Shown here: positions 36,746-49,343 of the stretch, piece by piece
Position numbering within the stretch: the first letter of the stretch is position 1
Layout of the letters: each line of letters begins with the position of its first letter
Assembly: GCF_019097595.1 (NCBI RefSeq)
Contig: NC_080717.1
Span: forward strand, 27,160,376 to 27,224,375
Origin: Hemibagrus wyckioides
Taxonomy: Eukaryota; Chordata; Actinopteri; Siluriformes; Bagridae
Length of the DNA stretch: 64,000 nt
Reading direction: 5' to 3'
Program-made: the position numbers and the translations under genes
The notes under the pieces: model-generated
The model's database searches: none
Told to the model about the DNA's origin: nothing
Seen by the model: only the letters and a program-made list of their open reading frames with translations

Positions 36746-38454
36746 ATTTGTTTTAATCTATTTACTGTTAAATGGAACCATTGCGTAAATCTTAATCTTA
36801 AGTTAGTTCTTGTTAAGTTTTCTAGCAGTTTCTGTACCAGTTATAAACAAGCTTACGTTTGTAATGTTACAGATGAACCAAAAAGATTACTGACTTTCAC
36901 TATACACTGCTTAAATGTCTCTCATTACAGGAAACCTCGCTGTATCAACAATTATATGTTTTTAATCTGTGTAATAGTCTGCGCGAGTTGTTCTGAGAGA
37001 GCAAAATACTATCAGAGACGCTGCTATAGAAAATAAATGAACATTTTCTGACTGTTGCTCTGCGGGTTTGTCTCGAATTTTGAAGAAGAAAGATACTTTT
37101 TAGTTCGTTTTCCAGTCTCAGGTGGCATTAAATAAGGCAATACATCAACCAGAGCTGTCTTTAGATTTGCTGTTTAATTTTTGTGTTCACGTTTAATGCA
37201 CGTTTTGATCGAAAAACCAACATAGGAACGTTTGAACATTACGTCCTTACATAAATCACAGTTCACAGAGTTCAGTCCCTCACCTCCAGCTGCTGAGAAT
37301 TTTCCCACCTTTATCAACCGCTGATCTAAATTTGAACGTGTGACCGGAGACGTAAAGCGCTTCGCAACACGTGAACTGTATCGTAACGTCGACTCTGAGA
37401 GTTTCAACCACAGAGATGATGAGATTAGATCTCAGGCTGATACAAAACACACTGCTTGTCGGAGGAAAAAATAAACTTCACCTTCATCGCCTCGCAGATG
37501 CTACGTATGTACTGATTGCTTTTCAATGAATTTATAAATCCACTGTATGATATGATATGATATGATATGGAGGAAGATTACATACAATTAATCATATTAG
37601 TCACCACCTTATATCCTAATATTAATATAATAACATTATGTCACACTAGTTTTTTGTTCCGACATGCCATTCTGCTGAGCTTTGCAAGGATTCATCAGGA
37701 CTAAATCATTCCTGGGATTAGTTAATCCCATGTCAGGTCAGCCTCAGCTGCTCACTTTAATTAAAGTGTAACTCTTCTTAGGGGAAATGAATAACGAACA
37801 CGGTTCACTGGCAGCCGCGGTCACATATGTGACACATGCAGTGGGCTCTCTAATGACAACACGAAGACGTGATACACCACACAATTATCCAAAACTAAAC
37901 CTGGCATGAGAAAAAAAAAGGATGAATGGTAAGACCTGGGTTTTTGGATCCAAAGGACCTAATGGAGAACAGGTTATAGTGGCTGTACTAATAATACTAT
38001 TAAAACAAATTATGAGAACATACAGTGCAGTCGTTTTTCTCCAGATAATGTGCCTCATTTATCAATCTTTTAGTACATTTCATGTGTAAATTTTTTCAGG
38101 CTGGAAAAAAAAAGACTGCCGCAAGTCTCTAAAAGCGGATTTTCTTTGTACTCGTCTGAGTTTTCTGATACACGCCAACAGATGTAAAGTGCGATGAGTT
38201 CATGGCATAGGTGATTTATATTTGGTGACACCTACACGAGCTCAAAGAGAGCTGAAAATGACAAAATGATAAAAAAGCAGTGAAAGAGCGCTTCCTGTAC
38301 AAGCACAGCATGTTCTTTTTTTCCTGTTGTTGTTGTTGTTCTACTTGAACGGCTAGTCTTAATTGCCATTATTTATGGATTTGTTTTGGACTACTAGCTT
38401 TCAAGTCATTAATATAAAATGAATTTTGAATGAGTTTTTCATTCAATTTGTCTA

Positions 38455-38880
38455 TATGATTTAAATGAATACTAGGACAGAAGAGCCTTTCACACTGTTC
38501 TGTACCCCGGGTTACTGTCGTTCTAAACCCCGGGTAGTGGGGTTTTATAGGCTTTTCCAGTGTTAACTCCACTTTGAGGTGTTAAACGTGTACACTGTGA
38601 AACGATGTTAGCGGTGTTAGAATGTTGAGGCTAGTTGCTCAGCAACAGACACCTAATCAGAAACCTTGAAAACCAGGATGTAGCAACATTTAACAAAAAC
38701 ATCTCGATAGCGTCAGACAGCAAAACCCTGAGTGCGCATCAGAGCGAGGGGGAAATACGTGACACTGGAAAAATGGATATCGCCAAACGCCTGGTCAATT
38801 AAGCGACCAATATATAAAAGTCTAGAAATCTGTGAGAGCATGAGAAAGCCGTTATTTAAAGTAGTCAAATGATGTATTTA
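38455..38880 (+). repeat. Repeat R5, copy 2
   Basis: Same order of landmarks as 27230-27730, beginning ACTAGGACAG and carrying two ACCCCGGGT words near 38505-38535. It directly abuts a SINE. Confidence 0.6.
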
Positions 38881-39057
38881 CATTTACAGCATTTGGCAGA
38901 CGCCCTTATCCAGAGCAGCTTACATTTATCACATTTTCACAACTGAGCAATTGAGGGTTAAAGGACATGCTCAGGGGCCAGTAGTGGAAGCTTGGTGGTC
39001 CTGGGATTTGAACTCATGACCTGCCTACTTCTTTATGCCTGAGCTACAACTTCCCGC
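38876..39057 (-). mobile_element. tRNA-type SINE with L2-like tail
   Basis: Plus strand begins CATTTACAGCATTTGGCAGA and CCCTTATCCAGAGCAGC, the complement of the L2-type tail, and ends with GGATTTGAACTCATGACC, a B-box-like complement. Confidence 0.8.
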
Positions 39058-39954
39058 TTTTGTGTATTTATTCAATCATAGTTGTTGATGCGGCAAATAT
39101 GCATATAAGAATCATAATAAGTAATCCATATACACTAACTCATCACTGACATGATCAATCAAGATCTCCTTACACCTAAATTTACACAAACTAAAGAGTT
39201 CTAATCAAATACAAATAAATACTTTGCTGTTATGAATCTTTTCCAAGCTGATGCATCAACCCCATGGAGCAGCATTTTCAGATATTAAAAAGAAAAACGT
39301 TTACAAATCTAAACACGAGTAACCATTCCTCTGGATCGAAGTGAATAAAGAGCGAGCGCTCCCCATGTCTGAGCCGATAAAGACACGACCGTCACATTTG
39401 CACATTTCACAACAGCATCGTTGATGAAGTCTGATTTGTCCGTTTTTTAGCGCTAACCAAACTTCATGCACTTCTTTTGTCACATCCTTTGAGTGCAACA
39501 CTGTTTAAATACTGTACAAATCCAGCTATAAAAAGGCAACGAATAAAGGATGCTGACCTTTTAATGACATGAATCAGCACAGGTTTAACTGCTGAAGATT
39601 TCCTGCTAAAGTTCAAGTAACAATCGTCAGAGATTGGCAGGGATAAAGATAAAGATCGCTGTTAATCCGGCGAGATTTCTGACGTGATATTGACATTTGA
39701 CCACATTTAGAAGCTCTCATTCGGAACACTTTACTTGATGTGCAAACAGCTTAAAGCACAGCAAGAGAATAATAATCAGCATGTAAAGATAATCTTGTGT
39801 TTAGTTGGGCAACGATTTGTCTGCAGACAAATCATACTTAAGCCAGGTCTATGAAGGAAATGAAACTGTGGTCAGATTTCTGGATCATTTTCATTTCAGG
39901 ATGTTGCTCTAGTGTCCACTAAAGTTCCATCTTTCTTCACACTATACAGAGATT

Positions 39955-40600
39955 AGTTCATTCACAAATCTTCAGTAAGCGCTTTATCTGGGTCAGAGTC
40001 TCGCCGGATCTGGAGCCTATTCCAGGAACACTGGGCATGAAGAAAAGGACACACCCTCAAAGGGACACCAGTATATTATAACATGGCACCATGAACACAG
40101 ATATTTACTTTAGTTAACATATTAACATGGTTTTGGGAGGCAAGAGGAAAGGAGAGAACTCCAAGCAGATATGGGGAAAACACATGAAAGAGAGAGAATA
40201 CACAGAGAGTTTAATGAATGAAGCTGTGATGCTACCCTCAGAGAGCCTTGAGCCTATCCTAGGGGACTGAGGGCACTAGAACAGCCAGGACTGGGAACCG
40301 GAGTACCTGGAGAAAACCTCTCCAAGCATGAGGAGACAAGTTTAATATGCATGTCATTTGAATGGGAAGTGTACCCAGAGGAAAGCTCAGGGAGAACTTC
40401 AGGTACACAGGGAAAAGGTGGGACTTGATCCATGAACCCCAGACTAACAATATTGATTGTTCACTTATTATACAACAACATGTTGCACTTTCACAGTTAC
40501 CTTTATCATGGAAGGTCTGTATCAGGGCAGTGGTGGGAATTAACCCCACCAGATCCTTGGAGGCAAACCTGCTAACCACTAAGCCACTGTGTCCCCAATA
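39955..40600 (+). repeat. Repeat R6, copy 2 (compound)
   Basis: AAGCGCTTTATCTGGGTCAG, CCTATTCCAGGAACACTGGG and TTTTGGGAGGCAAGAGGAAA define the first part. A second, partial repeat of the same block (ACCCAGAGGAAAGCTC to CTAACCACTAAGCCACTGTG) follows from about 40320. Confidence 0.65.
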
Positions 40601-41044
40601 CTACTACTAATTAAGACAAATTAAATAATGAACTTTTTTTTTTTTACATTAATTTTGTATTAGCTTTCGGAAGAAAGGTTGCAGAATGGAAATAGGAAGT
40701 TGCTGGTGAAATCCTTTCAGCCATGATGTGATGTTTGAAAGCACACTATGGTCAGTAAAAGGGTGCGGCTTTCAGACCACTCAACAAAGTCCATCCTCGG
40801 TCTCGCAGACTTCAGTAACGTCTTAAATGTTTTTTTTTTCTTCTCTCCTTATGTTCTCAGGACGCTGAGAGCAGCTGATATAAAAGAGATAAAAGCTAAT
40901 CCAACATCAGTTTCAATACGTTTCATTATCTTTGACGTGCACCTTAGGAAAAATATCCATGCACTATTTGGGAATACCAGGGTTAAAACTTAAAAAAGGC
41001 ACGCGCTTAAAAGAAAAAGTGACGCTTCCAGAGTCGGAACTTAC

Positions 41045-41192
41045 CGGAGTCCGAGTAGTCCGGTCTGCCCAGATCACGGAAGGAGTAGATGAAGTCGGCG
41101 CACTTGTCGCTGTGCACCTCTCCGCGCGAGCACAGCTCAGAGAGCAACTCCAGCGCCTTCCCGCACATCTCATCCTCCCTTCCCGCAGGCAT
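41045..41192 (-). CDS. syt9: syt9 exon 1: N-terminal lumenal segment of synaptotagmin-9
   Basis: This exon holds the start codon (41192-41190) and residues 1-49, then one base of codon 50. It encodes the short lumenal/extracellular N-terminus of a synaptotagmin. Cysteines fall at residues 10, 21 and 31, the spacing typical of the synaptotagmin-3/6/9/10 group, where N-terminal cysteines support disulfide-linked dimers (family knowledge). The stretch ALELLSELC and the later DFIYSFRDLGRP match the SYT9 N-terminus rather than that of SYT3, SYT6 or SYT10. The exon ends TCC G, followed by a GTAAG donor at 41044. The phase-1 end joins exon 2 to give GAT (Asp50). An in-frame ATG lies 26 codons upstream (41270), but family length favours the start used here, which has a purine at -3. 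The exon sits in GC-rich sequence. Identification is firm; the exact start is likely. Confidence 0.9.
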
Positions 41193-41560
41193 TTCCCCGC
41201 AGCATCCTCGTGAACCGCGCGCCGCTCCGGCTCGGCCGCGCTCATCCAAAAGCGCAGCCCGGAGTCGCACGCGGACCCGGTCGCACTCCTACGGCAGGCA
41301 CGCGCTAACAAACGCGCTCCATCTAAACCGCATAGCTTGCGCACAATCAAGAAAGAACAGCCCGGTGTGTTGGGGTGGGGTCGGGTGGAGGGGGGTTTCT
41401 GGTTCTCTTTAAAGTGTGGTTTAAAGCCTAAAAAGTAGCGAGCGGTCCAATCGGCAGTGCGCTCGTGCTGGAATGGATGCCGCGCGAGCGCACGAGGAAG
41501 CGGAATGAAGCAGCGCGCGAGCGCAAAAGAGTTCCTTCCAAATAATGCATCAATCTTGTT
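41193..41560 (-). promoter_or_regulatory. syt9: GC-rich 5' leader and probable promoter of syt9
   Basis: Sequence upstream of the syt9 start is strongly GC- and CpG-rich against the AT-rich surroundings, with repeated CGCGAGCGC-like words around 41460-41530. A CCAAT pentamer on the plus strand (41447-41451) reads as ATTGG in the gene's direction, an inverted CCAAT box about 255 nt before the ATG. No convincing TATA box was seen. This fits a CpG-island promoter, but the transcription start cannot be placed from sequence alone. Confidence 0.6.
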
Positions 41561-41696
41561 GGTGTCCCCGGTTTGTACATCCCAACGTCGAGGCTCCTCC
41601 TCTTCCTCCTCCTCCTGCTCCTCAGAGCCTCTCGTCATTGTTTAATCTGAGAATAAAGTTACAAAAACATCCAGGTCAGCATGTCTACTACAAGAC

Positions 41697-41697
<1 letters not shown>

Positions 41698-41740
<43 letters not shown>
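41698..41740 (+). repeat. (AAT)n microsatellite
   Basis: About 14 units, abutting a short piece of repeat R6 (41741-41830). Confidence 0.97.
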
Positions 41741-42026
41741 TCATCTTTAGTAACTGCTTCATCCTGGATCAGGGTTGCCAGGGTTTTGTCAGTTCTGGGA
41801 AACCCAGAGGAAATCCACACAAGCTTCAAGATTTTATTTTTATCACGTACAAAGTTCTCTTAGACTGTTGTGAAAATATATTTTAAAAAAATAAAATATG
41901 AAATGAAAAAGATATTATATATTTATTCAGAAAAAATAGTAACGTTGGGCTACAGGAAGGAACAGAAAGAATATGTGATGTCCAGATATTAACGCAATTT
42001 AAGGTTCAAACCGGGGATCATTTTCA

Positions 42027-42069
42027 GAGAAGAAGAAGAAGAAGAAGAAGAAGAAGAAGAAGAAGAAGA
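42027..42069 (+). repeat. (AAG)n microsatellite
   Basis: About 14 units. Confidence 0.97.
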
Positions 42070-43029
42070 TCAGCAACAAAATAAAGCATCTGCATTCCCA
42101 ACTCTGGATTTTAATGTTTATTATTTTACACACAAACTGTGAACATTTCTATGCTCTTTCAACCTGTCTTTATTCTTATTACAAAGATGGAGACAGTATT
42201 TTCTCTCCGCAGTTGCTTGCACACATGTTTGATGAGTGTGTTTCTGTCAGATAGAACAGCTCGATGGTGCGTGTCACAGCTTGTTAGTCAGGGTGTTGCT
42301 TGCTAGCTCAGGGTGATGTTAGATAAGACCAATGCCTTATTTCTTACATCAACTCACATGCTTTATGGGATCTATACAAGCAAAGGAACATTTCCTTTAT
42401 TTGCATAGACATACACTCAGGATCTATGGATGAGGGTGAAAGTGTAAGAGGTTCCTTCTGCAGCTTCAAGCAATTCAAATCAACATAGGAAGAAAGAAGA
42501 TAAACTTTGGCTGACTTTAAGCAGATCAGAAAAGCTCCCCTGTGTTTCATCTTCTATTGATTTAACCGCTGGACATGTCCGGTAAGCCCAAAATCAAATC
42601 AGAAAGAAGATTAGAAGATGTTCTGATTCTAATGAACCTGATTTTGAATAACGTAATGGTGAGTAAATTTGTTAGTGTAGTAGTGACGTATTTGTTATTG
42701 GAAAGGCAGAGGAAAAGACACCTTTTTAAAATCAATATTTCAGTAACTTTGTGTGGAAATGATTTCATAAGACAAAGCAAACAAATATTTCCAACAGTTT
42801 TAAAAATTTAGGTAACGCTCATTTACGTTTTGTATGTTAATAAATGACAAACAGTAAAAATCCTTAAGTGTAAATCACAGAATTTACTCTATAAAAACTC
42901 TATAAACTGCACCAACTTTCTCCTTTGATTTATAGGGTGCCATTACTTTGTCCTAGTTGATGGGTTTGTTTCGAATGGCTTTCTTTAACAAAATGGGCAT
43001 TCAATTAGTGTGTCACTGCAATAACTAAG

Positions 43030-43210
43030 GGATGTGGATGCGGATGCTAAGTGGTTAAGGTGTTGGACTACTGCTCAGAAGGTTGTGAGTTCCCAGGTCT
43101 GCTAAGGTGCCACTGCTGGGCCCCTAAGCAAGGCCCTTAACCATAAATTATTTAGCTGTATAAAGAGATAAATTGTGAGTGTCTGCTAAATGCCAGAAAT
43201 GTAATGTAAG
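43030..43210 (+). mobile_element. tRNA-type SINE with L2-like tail
   Basis: Head GCTAAGTGGTTAAGGTGTTGG is A-box-like; body has GCCACTGCTGGGCCCCTAAG and CCCTTAACC; tail ends GAGTGTCTGCTAAATGCC. Near full length. Confidence 0.8.
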
Positions 43211-43693
43211 TGATTTAAACTTGACAGCATGAGCTACATATAAAACCACATTAGCTAGTCTCCTTAGCGATCAGATTCACGAATGCTTTTTTCCAAACAA
43301 ACTGCATTGTCATTGAATGCAATTGCATCTTCCAATGAATGATTTACGAATAAATTGATTCATATCCATTTTGATAAATGAGGCCCATTATGTCAGGTCC
43401 AACCAGCAGTTCCATAAAGATGCTGTAACCGAGTTTAAGGCATCAGTGAGGACATGTGCACCAGCCAGGTATCACACTGTATTAGCTTTGATTGATGCAG
43501 TTTACTTTTTATTTTCTATCTGCCTCTCATTCATCTCTTGTTGTCTATGGCAACTAACAGAGTGAACTTCCACACAGAGAGATTCCCTGATCTGCAACAT
43601 AAACTATTCATGGCTCTCCAAAGGCTGTAGCCAAAGCTTAGACACACACCGTCTCCCCTGTGCCATAGACATCTCAGTATGCTTTCACTGTGT

Positions 43694-43720
43694 ACACACA
43701 CACACACACACACACACACA
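43694..43720 (+). repeat. (CA)n microsatellite
   Basis: About 13 units. Confidence 0.97.
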
Positions 43721-44148
43721 TATGACTTCCCTTGCTCTTACTCTAATATACATCCTCTTCCTATTCCTGTATAAACATCTATATTATCTATAGTTTACAC
43801 TTTAATCTATTCCTGATCACATGATCATTTATATAAATAACAGCATATAAAATGCGAATAATTCACAGAGCAAAAATTGCTATATTCCCAACCCCCGTTT
43901 TGCCGTTTTGATATTTACTCTGGATTTTTATGTGTTATATTATATGCAAAATGCAAGCAGTGTTATCCTCCTTTCAGCTCTCTTTATTTTATTGCAAAGA
44001 TGGAGGGATTTTTCTTTTCTCTCTGCAGCTGCTTGCACACAATGAATGAACAGCACAATGACACGTGTCCACAGCTTGTTAGTCAGGGTCTTACTTGCTA
44101 GCTCATGTGATCACACCAACTTTTAAATACTAAGTTGTAAAGGGGTTG

Positions 44149-44149
<1 letters not shown>

Positions 44150-44184
<35 letters not shown>
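44150..44184 (+). repeat. (TAA)n microsatellite
   Basis: About 11 units just before a SINE. Confidence 0.97.
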
Positions 44185-44186
<2 letters not shown>

Positions 44187-44219
44187 TAAATAATGATAAT
44201 AATAACAGACCAACAAACA

Positions 44220-44655
44220 GTTCCCTGGTGGTCCAGTAGTAGGATCCCATGTTCTCACTACTGTGGCCTTGGTTTGGTTCCTGGGAAGAAAACCCATTCA
44301 GCCTCTGAGGCGTTAACTCTCTGTGCCCCCCATATGGGAGGGTTTGCGTCTGGAAGGTCATCTGGTGTAAAAACCTGTGCCATGGTATGCTTGGCTTGGG
44401 TCAGTTCTTTGTAAGCAGCCATACAGTTTCCATACGCTTCGTATTGGTCATATTGCTCATATTTTTTGGGCGGCTGGAACGGATTATCTGCATTTACATT
44501 ATTTCTGATGGGAAAATTCGTTTCACAATACAAATTTTCACCTGAAGAACTCGCCACCAGAACGAATTCAATTCATTTGCTGAGGTTCCATTGTATACAG
44601 ATTGGATGACCAGCTGTGACCCTGAACAGAGAGCAGCCAAAGGACAACAACAATC
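44220..44655 (+). mobile_element. tRNA-derived SINE (family A) split by a MITE
   Basis: The head (TTCCCTGGTGGTCCAGTAGT) runs to CCTGTGCCA at 44382. It resumes after the MITE at about 44598 with GGATGACCAGCTGTGACC and ends GAGAGCAGCCAAAGGACAAC. Confidence 0.82.
44383..44593 (+). mobile_element. TA-flanked MITE family M, 5'-truncated, nested
   Basis: Right third of family M, from ATGCTTGGCTTGGGTCAG to GAGGTTCCATTG followed by TA. The left end is missing. It sits inside a SINE, so family M (or at least this event) is younger than that SINE. Confidence 0.82.
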
Positions 44656-46129
44656 AAACCTGTCTGACTTTTAGACAGTAACTGTCTACTGTATTTATTG
44701 AGTGAAATGAACTGTAGGGCATTAAAAAAGACTAATATGGTAGAACATTATATATAGAGCTTAAATCCTTTTTGCAAATCCTTAAATCCTGCAAATAAGT
44801 TTAATTTTGTTATAGTTAGTTTTGTTATAGTGTTTTTTTTTTTTGGTTCAACTTTTCTTCAGTATTCCCAAGAACTGGTTGTTAAACCAGACCTTAATGG
44901 AGTTGCATGATGGATATCATCAAAGCTCAATTTGTACATTGTCTGCAACTAAATCATCTTCTGCAAGCCGTTAAAGGACCTCGCCCTAACAGAATAAACA
45001 GGCAATGGGAATATTTCTGAGAATTCCTTTCCTTTCGCTGATGCTGCCTTATTACAGTAAAAAGAGTAGAGGTTTGCCCAGAAAAAAAAAAAACAACAAC
45101 CTTTGCTGCTTTATCACGGAATGAAGAAGATCCAGAGATCTGTTAGTATGCAGAGTAGAGAAAACTGGAAATGGGCATGGGACAAAAGCTGTTAGTGGCA
45201 GTACACCAAATGTAATGAAGCTTGGAGGAGATCAGTGTAGATGCCTTTCAAAAAGACAGAACCTGATGTACTTTCCTTCCATGGCTGCATCTCATTCTCC
45301 AAACACTAAGCTCACTTTGGCAGGGAATACTAGTAAGGCAGCATTCTGGTGACCAGAGCACAATAACAGAGTGAAGCTCAACAGTTGAAACTCTGCTGCA
45401 GGATGAAATTTGCTTATTGGCAAAAAATAAAACTTGTGGATCCTTCATGTGACACAGCTAATCAAATATTTAATCTCTTTCAAAGTTCATCTAGTGTACT
45501 AATTTCAGTGTACTGATTTTATTAAAAAGATCTTATATGTACTCAGAAGCTCGATGAATCTATGACCTGACTGTAATGGCACATGGAGAAGTGCAGAGCA
45601 GACTGACCGATAGCCCCATCAGTGGTATATGTAAATATATCCTAGATGAAGTTTTACATACAGTTTGCATACAAAAGAACTGAAAAATAACATGATATTC
45701 TGGTTTTGCAAAGAATACGAACCTCTAGGAGCCATAGCAACAAGGTGCATGAAATCACTGGGTCTGTTAGAATAGAAACAGAAGGCAAGTTTGGCTGGCT
45801 GAAATGTCAATGGGGAGCACGATTCCAGAAGATTGCCAGAAGATGCTGTTTCCAAAATGTCATTTCGGAAAAAAAATTGTCAACAGAGGACCAGTTTTCC
45901 CTTCTGCAACTGAAAAATTGGACTTTGATAACATCAGCCCAGTGGCTATTAAGTACAACGCCCACAGAGGATTATTTCACCATTGCACTAAGAAGTCCCA
46001 AGCCAACTGGCTAGACTGACAACACAAGTGAAATTGCTACTAAAGAAACATGTAATAATGACATGGATGGACCAGATTCTGGATTTCTTTCAAGATATTT
46101 TCTTATTTTTAAAAGAGTCCAGAATAACA

Positions 46130-46490
46130 AAGTTGCCTCAGAGCCTGTGCAACACCAGAGCCTGTGTGGACTCCGTTATCTGGATGATTGACTGCTTTGT
46201 GTACAGTCACGAGAGGAAATGATGAGGCAGACCAAGTTCTTCATCTTAAAAGCTCTGGGGCAGAAAGTCAATCATGAGGAGAGTCATTTGACTCCTACAC
46301 AGAATGTGCAGTTCATTGGCATATAGCTTGACTCACATGCACTGCAATCCACCTTGACAGCTTGAGCCGTCTTGGTCATTGGTGTAGTTTGGACGATTGC
46401 GAATGGCCGTAGGCAGACTTTGTACGTTTTTGGCTGGAATTTTGCAGCAGCTACTCCCGCAGTAACAACCATTTCAGCGTTAGCCTTCTG
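46130..46490 (+). pseudogene. DIRS-type retrotransposon reverse-transcriptase relic
   Basis: From about 46160 one frame reads LRYLDD, a stop, then LLCVQSREE, KVNHEESHLTPTQNVQFIGI, a stop, then LDSHALQSTL. This is the YLDDW catalytic region and the following SHLTP...QFLG...LDS block typical of DIRS1/Ngaro-type polymerases. A frame shift later, QTLYVFGWNFAAATPAV parallels the LLGLMAAA...V segment of the same proteins. At least three inactivating changes are visible. No tyrosine recombinase or element ends were found. Confidence 0.75.
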
Positions 46491-46709
46491 TCAGCCGTAT
46501 CACAGATTCATGTATCAGTAAAAGTGACAGGAGCATGTGTGTGAATCTTAAGGGGTTGATCTGGTTCACGTTTTGTTCTTTGGGGCACGTCCTTAGGTGT
46601 TCTCCGTGGACAAAATGGATGTAATCAGCCCAGATTTGAGCAGCAGTCCCATATGAAAAGGGCTTGAGGGGAAAAATGTGAGAGTGAAAAATGAAGGAAG
46701 GTGAAAAAT

Positions 46710-46733
46710 CAAGACAAGACAAGACAAGACAAG
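46710..46733 (+). repeat. (CAAGA)n microsatellite
   Basis: About five CAAGA units. Confidence 0.9.
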
Positions 46734-48169
46734 GAATAAAAGCTGTGCTGCTATTGCTGCAACATTTTCAGGAACCCCCTAATGGTGTTTTAGATCAACC
46801 ACCAGTTGGGTGTACAGATTAATGGTTATTTGCAAATTTACAAGACACATAAACTTATTATTTATTGTGGTTCATGGGCAGGTCAGAGACGGAGGCTTTA
46901 GACCAGGATGCGTTGGCCAAATCTATAGCTCCATTGCACTATAGCTGTATAAACATTGTTGTTGATAGCTCCATTCTAGCTGATCTGGTCACGGTTCTAC
47001 CAGTAGTTGATGTTACACATGGGCCTGAAGTTTATTGGCAATTCAATTCTTAGCCTCCTGAAACAAATGGGGTGATTTAGGGGTATAACACAATGACAAT
47101 ATCTGTCTATCTATACCTGTAGATAGACAGAGACAGATTCAATTTTCTTTAGGTTTTCTGTAGGATGTCAGTCCCAATGTACACCTCGAGTATTATTAAC
47201 TGTTTGCAAGCTTTCCAGAGGAAAAGGAAAAAATGATGAGACCTTTTTTTGTTTATATCTGTATTTGCAGCCATTAAACACTAACATATCCATAACATTC
47301 CAATAACGTAATTCATGTTTGCTTAGACGCCAATGATGATTCATTTTGCCTTTGCTATGATTAAGCACTAATAGATACACAAATGCAATAATTTAATGAT
47401 TTACTCCTCATAAAAGCACCCTGTGTGTTTAATTAGCCATCGCCTTTAGCAAAAACCCATCATCATCAGTCTAAACAGACAGGACAGGACAGCACAGTTT
47501 CTCTCTGTGGCAATAAAGATGCAGCAGATCCTCCTGGATTATTTATAGAAAGAGCGGGCTGACCATTTTTAGCCCAGAACAGATGATCCTAGATCAGTCT
47601 GATGGCCTGATATTGAGCACCTCAGTCTTTGGTCAAAGCATTTATTCAAGCTATCCGCAGCAAGACATGACATTTCAGCTATAGAGATATACCTAACTGC
47701 ATTTCTTTTTGACATAGCAGACATGTTCATCTTATTTGTACTGGCGGATGATATTTTTCTTATTTCCCAGGGTGGCCCAAAAGGACAGGTCTGCTTTCAG
47801 AATGACTTTGATCTATTCTGGGAGCAAGCAATTAGACCCGTAATCCTAGATGAAGTGCAGTATTGTGCTCTGTCAGGGCACGCTCTACTCGACTACAGGG
47901 AAGACGCTAACACAAATTAGAAGACGTGCATGAAAGAGCTTCGGTCCTTTGAATTCTTCTCTAAAACGCTATCTGTTTTTAAATGAAGTACCTCGTTCTG
48001 ACAAGAACAGCTGACCCAGTTCGAAAATCATTCACTGCAACACCAACTCTTTGACAGTAAAATGCACTTTTTATAGTACTCTCCTTTAATACAAAAAAAA
48101 TCTAAAAGGATAAAGATCTTTTTTTAACATTGTTAAGAAGCAATAATGTACCTTTTACAAAGTCAACTA

Positions 48170-48768
48170 GAGTGGAACCTCGGCATAGGAATTTAACTGG
48201 TTCTGGAGGCGAGTTCTTCAGATGAAAATTTGTACTGTAAAACAAATTTGCCCATAAGAAATAATGTAAATGCAGATAATCCGTTCCAGCCGCCCAAAAA
48301 TACGACCAATATTCCCAATATGAAGCGTATGTAAACTGTATGGCTGCTTACAAAGAACTGACCCAAGCCAAGCATTCCATGTCAAGGGGCATCAAAGGAA
48401 GTCGTGCCACCAAGCTAAAATAGAACAGACCACCCACGCCCCCAATCTGTCAACAAAAAAATACCCCAAAAATCACCCAGCTTTTGAACCCATGCTGAAG
48501 GCAACGTTGGTATCATTGGTTGATTTTTTCCAGACAGATTTCACTGACTGACAAGAAATTCGTAAACTCTCTTCGGGTGACTTTGCTTGGCTTTCCACTC
48601 ACGATAACAAGTTTTGAACGCCTCCTAGACGTATGTGCAACTTAGCTGGTGTTCAGTTCGGTTCGTTTGCTGAAAACGCTTCGTATGCCGATGCAAATTT
48701 CTTGCAAAGTGTAAATTCTTAAGGCGGAAATTCATAAGGGAGGGCATTTGTATGCCTAGGTTCCACTG
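48170..48768 (-). mobile_element. TA-flanked MITE family M, copy 4 (complete, inverted)
   Basis: Ends GAGTGGAACCTCGGCATAGG and CTAGGTTCCACTG, flanked by TA on both sides. The interior is the reverse complement of copies 1 and 2. Confidence 0.88.
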
Positions 48769-49257
48769 TATATAAGCAGCTCATAGTTTAAAGTCGTTGA
48801 TCTGAACCGCCCGAACTGAACGGCTATGAATCACTAAAGTAGTAAGATATATTAAGAATATAAGAAACACAAACTTTTATTATGTACAGGAACGGATAAT
48901 AGATGCTTCATAGATGTCTCTAAGCTCCATGAATGCGCTCTTAGCCACTGAGATTTAATGCGTCTCAGACCAGTTTTTGGAGACATTAGTGCCTGAGGCA
49001 GTAAAAAGCTATTCCTTGTTGGCTGAAGAAGACTGAAGAAAACACAGCAAACAAACTAGTGTTGTCCTCCCAACACTCTGGTGCCTGTAATAACACAACT
49101 GAGCACACAGCATGCGATGAGCTGCCCAGACAGATAGCTGAGGCCATTTTCTGCCTCTTATTCATACAGTGTTATAAACAGGGACATGTGAAGACCTGGG
49201 AAGATTCTGGTGGACATGTTGTTTGCCTGAACTTGTAAACTGGTTGAGAAATAAATA

Positions 49258-49258
<1 letters not shown>

Positions 49259-49343
<85 letters not shown>
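49259..49343 (+). repeat. (GATA)n microsatellite
   Basis: About 20 units. Confidence 0.98.

Noticed and set aside
39301..39501. 66-codon minus-strand frame
   Set aside because: Looks somewhat protein-like but I recognise no family and see no flanking exon or element ends.
40964..41638. 224-codon minus-strand frame overlapping syt9 exon 1
   Set aside because: Different frame from the recognised syt9 start, in CpG-rich sequence where stops are rare; runs through the exon 1 donor into the intron; no family match.
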